The notes beneath the pieces were generated by a model. That model searched no databases. It had not been told where the DNA came from and was given only the letters and a program-made list of their open reading frames with translations. A program made the position numbers and the translations under genes. From contig NZ_JAUAMB010000029.1 in NCBI RefSeq assembly GCF_031010175.1, forward strand, positions 1 through 63,346: a stretch of DNA of 63,346 nt, written 5' to 3'. The stretch's first letter is position 1, and each line of letters begins with the position of its first letter. Shown piece by piece: positions 63,181 through 63,346 of this stretch. This DNA comes from Halomonas sp. SpR1. Lineage in GTDB: Bacteria; Pseudomonadota; Gammaproteobacteria; Pseudomonadales; Halomonadaceae.

Positions 63181-63240
63181 GCTGGTTGAAGCGAGGGCCT
63201 TTTTCCACGGATGGAAAAAGTAGCGCCCATGGATGATGAG
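63181..63240. repeat. Interspersed palindromic repeat, copy 2 (truncated)
   Basis: Matches the first 55 bp of the 43591 copy: GGTTGAAGCGAGGGCCTTTTTCC, then the GGAAAAAGTAG arm and CCCATGGATG. The closing arm (CCCTCG...AACCTGC) is absent; the IS110-type sequence begins at that point. Confidence 0.8.
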
Positions 63241-63346
63241 ATGGTCTCCTCCCCCCCATTGTCGGCGTCAAAATGCGCCAGAATGAAAGTGTCACTTCAT
63301 TCAAGACGGGAGAAGACCATGAACAAGTATAGGGTGATTGGCGTGG
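63241..63346 (+). mobile_element. Start of a second IS110-family element (cut by window edge)
   Basis: ATGGTCTCCTCCCC at 63241 resembles the 14-bp inverted repeat ATGGACTCCTCCTC of the element at 12126. It is followed 78 bp later by a transposase start, so the left end of a related element probably lies here. Its other end is outside the window. Confidence 0.65.
63319..63346 (+). CDS. IS110-family transposase, first nine codons
   Basis: ATG at 63319 preceded by GGGAGAAG opens MNKYRVIGV, which fits the family's N-terminus (x-x-V-G-V-D-x-A-K, start of the DEDD domain). Too short for more. Confidence 0.6.

Noticed and set aside
1..63346. CRISPR array or cas genes, prophage structural genes, rRNA operon
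   Set aside because: No regularly spaced direct repeats, no Cas, capsid or tail proteins and no rRNA sequence were seen.

Overview
The window looks like chromosomal DNA from a moderately halophilic gammaproteobacterium of the Halomonas / Halomonadaceae type. The evidence is the Pseudomonas-like gene order leuCDB-asd-fimV-truA-trpF-(trpBA)-accD-folC-dedD-cvpA-purF-metZ, a phasin gene implying polyhydroxyalkanoate granules, the acidic proteins and the moderately high GC. This assignment is inferred from gene content; no rRNA is present.

Layout. (1) 1-13,760 is an accessory region. It opens with the start of an IS3-type transposase beside a 5'-truncated TauE gene. Then come mostly small single genes with unrelated functions: an AhpD-like protein, a conserved 54-aa protein, rlmF, a broken nucleotidyltransferase, a VOC protein, DUF899, two LysE/RhtB exporters, a SagB-type nitroreductase, a ParD/ParE-like toxin-antitoxin pair, an ArsN2-like acetyltransferase, a pyrazinamidase, a macrodomain protein, an SGNH hydrolase and two GFA-type proteins. 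Several genes end directly in imperfect palindromes that resemble integron attC sites. The block therefore reads as a decayed cassette array without an integrase (CALIN-like), sprinkled with gene and transposase remnants. It ends in a ~180-bp tandem repeat whose first copy is split by a complete IS110/IS1111-type element. (2) 13,769-31,965 is core biosynthesis: a LysR regulator divergent from leuCDB, then asd, fimV, truA, trpF, trpBA, accD, folC, dedD, cvpA, purF and metZ, closed by a strong terminator. (3) 32,081-43,543 is mixed: a small exported protein, cytochrome b561 with YceI, a MATE pump facing an NCS2-like permease, phhB with an aromatic aminotransferase, a diguanylate cyclase, cobA, a membrane-anchored coiled-coil protein, mrp and dcd. 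(4) 43,693-50,893 holds purMN divergent from perM-hda, a phasin, fumC and an endonuclease/exonuclease/phosphatase-family protein. (5) 51,141-54,860 holds two tRNA-Val(GAC) genes, msrC and the metNIQ methionine importer. metN has a consensus promoter followed by a structured leader with an intrinsic terminator, which suggests attenuation. (6) 55,183-61,132 is riboflavin synthase plus a nucleobase uptake and salvage cluster (azgA-like, apt, gpt, ung, upp, uraA). (7) 61,216-63,126 is a molybdenum cofactor cluster: mobB, a moaC-moaD fusion and moaE. The right edge carries the start of a second IS110-type element inserted next to an interspersed palindromic repeat.

Most interesting items: the attC-like series, the metNIQ leader, the MoaC-MoaD fusion, a 15-bp tandem repeat carrying the mobB stop codon, and two related IS110-type elements that each sit in repetitive palindromic DNA.
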